A DNA stretch of 64,000 nucleotides. Source: Paramyrothecium sp. XJ0827. Its lineage: Eukaryota; Ascomycota; Sordariomycetes; Hypocreales; Stachybotryaceae. How positions within the stretch are numbered: the first letter of the stretch is position 1; each line of letters opens with the position of its first letter. The position numbers were made by a program, and so were the translations under genes. Below are positions 59,201-64,000 of the stretch, piece after piece. The stretch lies in assembly GCA_020881915.1 (NCBI GenBank), contig JAJFPB010000002.1, forward strand, positions 1,674,001 to 1,738,000, read 5' to 3'. The notes beneath the pieces are model-generated. The model ran no database searches, was not told the DNA's origin, and was given only the letters and a program-made list of their open reading frames with translations.

Positions 59201-62200
59201 TTGGGGTCGGGGAGGCTACCATGCGCCTCCCCCTGACGATGCTGCATTAATCCACCTTGCAGGGTATGCACCCCCAATCGTGCAGCATTGCATGCAGGCC
59301 AGCACTCGAGCACGAACCTTGCTAAATAACGCCAGAAAGGGGCGTGGTTGTTTCATGATCTAGAAGTTCGATGCCACATTGGCATTGTGCGAAGTCTAGG
59401 CCCGTCAAAATGTCGAGTGCCTCTGAGACCGCTTGGGCCGAGCAATTCTTTTGTCATTCTTCCTGCCTGCCTACTGCCGTCGAACAAGAATGAAAGGACA
59501 AAGCACTCTCAATTGCTATATCACGATGAACATCAGGCTATCCATCGAACGACAAACTTCCCCTGTTTGAAACCCTCTTCATCTCCGGGGTAAGTATGCA
59601 GTGCCAAGAGTAGGCTCAATGTCAGTCTACCGCGACACACGCCAGAACGACGAAGTTGGCGGTGTGATTCAAGTCACAGAATCTCCAACCAAGAAATTCT
59701 TTCTCTGGTTCTGCAAGGACAAAAAGATGTTACTCTGCCATTCCTTTGGAGAGGGGCTTGATTCCAAAATCCTTGTCCAGGTCGTGCTGCTTGCCTTGCA
59801 ATTGCAGGGATGGCCCTCACCGGGACGCACCACCAATTGCTCAATTCGGTCTTCCCCGCAGCAAGAGTTCTCTTTTGGTGTTTCAACCACACTCCGCTGC
59901 GTCCATTGCATGGCGAGCATGCTGTTTTTGGCACTTGAGAGTTCTACTGGGGCTAATTGGCATAATTCGCGGCAATGGGCACCTCTCACAGATGCCGAAC
60001 CTGGCAGGTTGTTCGTGCACCGCTTAGCCGAGTCACTCTCACTACACGCAGGTCAAGCTCTATAAGCCACTGAGGGGGTGATGTTGACCGTGCAGGGTCA
60101 TAGCAAAGAAAAAGAAAGCGAGGAGGAACCAATCGATGAGCAATCCGACATGCACGAATGGTACCTGCCTGGCGCCTCCCCCTCATTGGCTTACAAGCAT
60201 CACGTATTGAGCCGACACGAAATGCCTGCCCCGTGCGTAGACGTCTGCATGTCTCTACTCTTTGACATTGGCTCCTCCTTGAAGGTCTAGGACTCGGTTC
60301 ATTCTAGCCAGCTGAGTGGCTACCAAGGACCGATTGAAGATGCTGCAGGTTTCGGAACAACAACTGGGGACCGGGGTGCGCAAGAGCAGGACCTGTAGTC
60401 AATGTCGTACAACATCGAGGATCCTCTATCTGTGTCTATGCTCTTACCTGGTTGTCTCGGCTCTAAGCAAGTTGTAAGACATCTTTTCAACAGGTATTAC
60501 TACTTAAAACATCAAAGCTGCAGTACCGGGCGTCAAAGCATAGTACCTTCCATACCATCTGGCACGGACGGCTTGCCCCACCGTTGATGCCTGCTTCAGT
60601 CATGTTTCTCTGGATGGGATCACAGCATTAGCTCTCGGGGATTTCACCAGACCAGTGTAGACAAACGTTTGCTTTTGCTCGTGGGTGTTCATGCACTGGC
60701 CGAATCGATCGTACGCCCCCGAGGATTTTGACAAGCGGGCTTCCAGACATATTGCAATCTCATCGTTCCAGAACATGAGGTCCGGCTAACTTATTCAGTA
60801 GTCCTTTGAACCCATACAAGGTTGGATCAGCTCGACAGCGAGCCATCTGCAGTTCAGGGGCTTGTTGCTACGCTCAGATGTAGTATGCATCCGAGTTGCC
60901 TGTTTCAGTGTCGAAAGAATCTTGATACGGATATGATTGCGCTCGTTCTCAGCTCGGATCACAAAGATGATCCAGGCATCAGGATAAAGCCAATCCCGCT
61001 TCTGGCGAGGCATCAGGGGTTGCAAGCTTTGATGAACAAAGGCCCAACCCTTACTTTGGGTTTACACTAAAGAATTTGCATGTTTGTCAAGGGCATTCCT
61101 CTCCCTTCACAATCTACGCAGGTCTACATGCAGCACAACGAAATCGCCACGACCCAAGTCGACAAACACCACCTTCATAATCAGGTTGACTGACTTCCCC
61201 CGCGATGCTCATACCCGAAGGTGAACTGAGCGTCGATCGGGGGCGTGTTTAGTTTATGGTTCCCATGGCTGAGACTCTGGGCTCAAGCCAGCCCGATCCC
61301 GGGGATCCGGTTGGCGAGGCAGTGTACTACTCTGGGTTGTGGCGTTGACGCCGCCGGGGCTGTCAGAGCATGATACGATAATCTAACCAGCGAAATGAGG
61401 CCGGTCAATGGAGAAATCTAGTCGGCTTCTGGAAGATCCGGTCGGTGCGAAACTCATGACTGATTCTAACTCGGTTGCCACAGTAGATGAAGATGATGGT
61501 TCTTCAGACATACCAACATGCCGGTCGATCGTCTTTGAAGTAGCAAGGAGACACCTTTGCAGTTCTGATTGCGCCCAGGGGAGATGATTTCCCACAACAT
61601 TATGTGATGCAAACGAGATCTGTGCTTCGTCGACCGGCAATGTAAAGAGTGAAGAAGGTATCTCAGTATTAACATGGCTTCCATAGATACAGTATACTTT
61701 ACCAAAGATGGTAAGATTTACGACATGATTGAACAAAAACCGACCTTGGTAAATACGTGGCTCTATGCTGCTGTCTCACTAGGCCTTTTCTGCGTATGAG
61801 CCCATTTGAGAGGATAAGGCCGCGTAGAAGCGTGTTGCCTTTCGAAGAAATCTAGTTTCTTTGGTTACAGATTTGTTGCTCCTTGGGGCTGATCAGAGGC
61901 AAGAACCTAGGACTTCCCATGCCCATTGCCACGTTATCGGGGCTATGCACAGTCGCTCTGTTCAGTAACTCGAGGTCAACCTCCCAGCATCGTAACGTGG
62001 AACGTCACTCACGGTTTAAGACCTAGATCATGGATCAGTCTCACTTCACTACAGCCACATCTCCGCGTGGCGAGCACGTCAGTGGTTTCCTCCTTGGGAA
62101 ACTCGACCGATCTATGCGTGAGACATCACCCGCCCGACTGTCTTGGCCAGGTCAGTGCTTGACAGTAAGTGTTGAAAAGGAGCAACAACAGGAAGGCATC

Positions 62201-64000
62201 TTGATGCAAGGAGATTATTCAGTCTTCGCACTCACACCGCAGTTTGGCTGTGCCTCTGGAAACAATGCGGTCATTGGGCAAGATTACAGCTGGGTCGGTA
62301 AGTTGATACAGTCCTGACGCTACGTAACGTGACAGCCCTGCCTACAGCTGCATGTGACTTTTCAGCTGACCCGTCAGGCAGACGTATGAGTTTACTCATT
62401 CATCTTTCGTTGCTTTATTCGGCTATCTCTTTTGGGGAACCAGAATCAGTTCATGTTGACTTCTTCAAGGCCTGTACGGCGCCTGCTGGACTGACGAGGC
62501 GGGCCTTTGACGGGTTGTGATAGGCGGCAACAGAAAATCAATCTGAAAAAGCAATCTCAACTGAGTCCTCGCCCTGACGACTCACCTCGCAAATGCATCC
62601 CCTTTTGAGACGCCTCCCTATGGCCCCCGGCAAGGATCCTCGCTTCTTGTGGTGAGAGGGGAGGATTGGCGGTAGGTGCAGCGAATCGGTGCACGTCTGC
62701 TTCGATTCCTAAGCCCCAAAGCTCTCTTTGCAGGCCGGACCGGGAGATCAAAGCATGTCGGCACCGGAGGCGCTTCCGCCGCAACTTGCTTCTTCCATTG
62801 CCTGCGATGCTGCCGTTCTCCACTATTGGTTGATCTGTTTCCAGGTTCAAAATTATGCAGCTATCCCCGGCACGTTGACCTGAGACGGAGACTGCAAAAG
62901 CATGTTGCGAATCTCGCCGAAGCAGCTTCTGGATTCCTTGTCGACAATGGAATGGCAGCTCTTTCCCAGCCACCGCCGTCATTCACTTCCTCCCCGGCTA
63001 CTACTGTCTATTCTCGCGCGCATCCTAGGTTGTCTCAGCGGGGCGACAGGTTCCAACTCGCTTCCCACAAGACAGCAGACTCAGCTTTGCAGGGTCCAAA
63101 GCGCAGACCCCGTGGCCCCGGTTATCGCCCTGTCCGGGTGGCAGGTGGTCCTGCTTAGTGGACGCCTCAATACGCACAAGAAACAGTCGGCCAGCTACCC
63201 GCCCCAGGGCGCTGTCCGGCTCGTGAAGCGGACGGGGCCGTCACAGCGCGCGCGGCTCAGTTCTTGCCAAGGACAGCCCCAGCTACAAGGGCCGCGGGAG
63301 AGAACCCGAAGCACACGTCGGAGGGCAAAGAAGAAAACACGCACAGGCACTCGGCCCATATGTTATTCACGGAGCCGGGAGGTGGAGGAGCTGCGTCATG
63401 GACCTGATGGAGGCAAAGAGGCTTGCACGCCTGCAGACCGGGCTTCGCTGCGCACTATGTCCAAAAACAAACCATCTCAAAAGGAGCTGCAAAGCAATGC
63501 GGGATACCACCTTCAATCACATGTCACTTTCCGGCGCGCGAGGAGCCTTCGCCAGCTCGCCTCGTCAATTCTTACGTGGGCTGCAGGTTCTCTTTTCTCT
63601 TGCGAAGAGATTTCTGGCCTCATCGCACACCATTTTCGATGTCCCTTGCATGCCAAACAAAAAAAAAAAATATGCTTAAAAAGCAAACACTGCCTGATTG
63701 CGGTTAAGGGGTGGTGAGGTCGGCAAGTCCAGGATATGAAAGAAAAAGCAATTCCTCCACCTCGTTTCTTTTCCCTTTCCCCCCCCTCTTTCGTGCTCTC
63801 TTTCTAACCGCTGGCAAGTATTTGTGTGCTGTCACGATTTTCTGACAGCACAGTAAGGTTGAGTAGGACGAAAAAGTGCATTAATTGCTGGACACAGGGC
63901 TGACAGAAGAAGGGTCCAGACTGCGAGGCCCCATGCGCTTTGTGCACGTTGTCACTGTGCGCCAATGTAAGTTGGACGGTCGCATTCTTCTTCTCGTACA

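Larger units (their letters stand above)
48710..64000. other. Gene-free right arm (about 15.3 kb)
   Basis: No reading frame here has a recognisable domain, a good start and splice-compatible neighbours. The first 1-2 kb (48710 to about 50600) is the likely promoter and leader of the C2H2 gene, with purine-rich stretches and small upstream frames. The rest has mixed composition without RIP-like AT-richness. It contains scattered AGGTA/TACCT inverted repeats (51713-51732, 53669-53722), T runs (56265-56285), a tRNA-like fragment near 53413-53470 and an A run near 63660. No transposase, reverse transcriptase or terminal repeat is recognisable. It may hold unannotated small secreted proteins or long non-coding RNAs, but nothing can be supported by eye. 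Confidence 0.55.

Noticed and set aside
59601..60065. 154-codon plus-strand frame
   Set aside because: It lacks an ATG start, has overlapping minus-strand frames and shows no domain.
62902..63717. 271-codon plus-strand frame
   Set aside because: Length alone supports it. The composition is low-complexity Arg/Ser/Gln and two other plus frames overlap it.

Overview
The window looks like nuclear chromosomal DNA of a filamentous ascomycete, probably a Sordariomycete. Genes are broken by short GT..AG introns (mostly 50-100 nt) with CTRAY-like branch points. GC content is moderate and there is no AT-rich RIP-type decay. The proteins are of typical Pezizomycotina kinds: AmdS-type acetamidase, SIT4/PP6 with a long insert, UPF3 with a second RRM-like domain, Yme1 i-AAA protease. 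I rebuilt exon structures by hand; every multi-exon model keeps reading phase from start to stop. Species cannot be assigned from the sequence alone.

Layout. 1-950: 5' part of a conserved fungal protein on the minus strand, running off the left edge. 951-5128: gene-free. 5129-7174 (-): acetamidase amdS, 7 exons. 9455-12335 (+): PP4 regulatory subunit Psy2/PPP4R3. 13136-15501 (-): AFG2/Drg1-type tandem AAA ATPase. 16046-17382 (+): probable mitochondrial protein. 17875-18905 (-): Rab GTPase Sec4. 18906-23862: gene-free, with simple-sequence tracts. 23863-24786 (+): coiled-coil protein. 25342-26190 (+): pyridoxamine-phosphate-oxidase-like membrane protein. 26807-28685 (-): NMD factor UPF3. 29347-30680 (+): SIT4/PP6 phosphatase. 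30987-32138 (+): wybutosine enzyme TYW2/Trm12. 32190-32859 (-): EF-hand secretory protein Ssp120. 33447-34652 (+): ORC6. 34712-35829 (-): classical SDR. 35830-38813: gene-free. 38814-40671 (+): Cys-rich single-pass membrane protein. 40900-42203 (-): GRE2-like reductase. 43123-45505 (-): Yme1 i-AAA protease. 47265-48709 (-): four-finger C2H2 transcription factor. 48710-64000: about 15.3 kb with no supportable gene.

Most genes are core housekeeping functions: phosphatase signalling, ribosome maturation, secretion, mRNA decay, tRNA modification, replication licensing, mitochondrial proteostasis. They are neighbours, not a pathway or biosynthetic cluster. Strands alternate, giving divergent promoters and some very tight convergent pairs (50-60 bp between stop codons). 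I see no CRISPR array, complete transposon, rRNA or convincing tRNA, and no obvious new multi-gene system. The least explained items are the Cys-rich membrane protein, the partial protein at the left edge, the AFG2-type ATPase with an altered D1 Walker B, and the large gene-free right arm with short AGGTA/TACCT inverted repeats.
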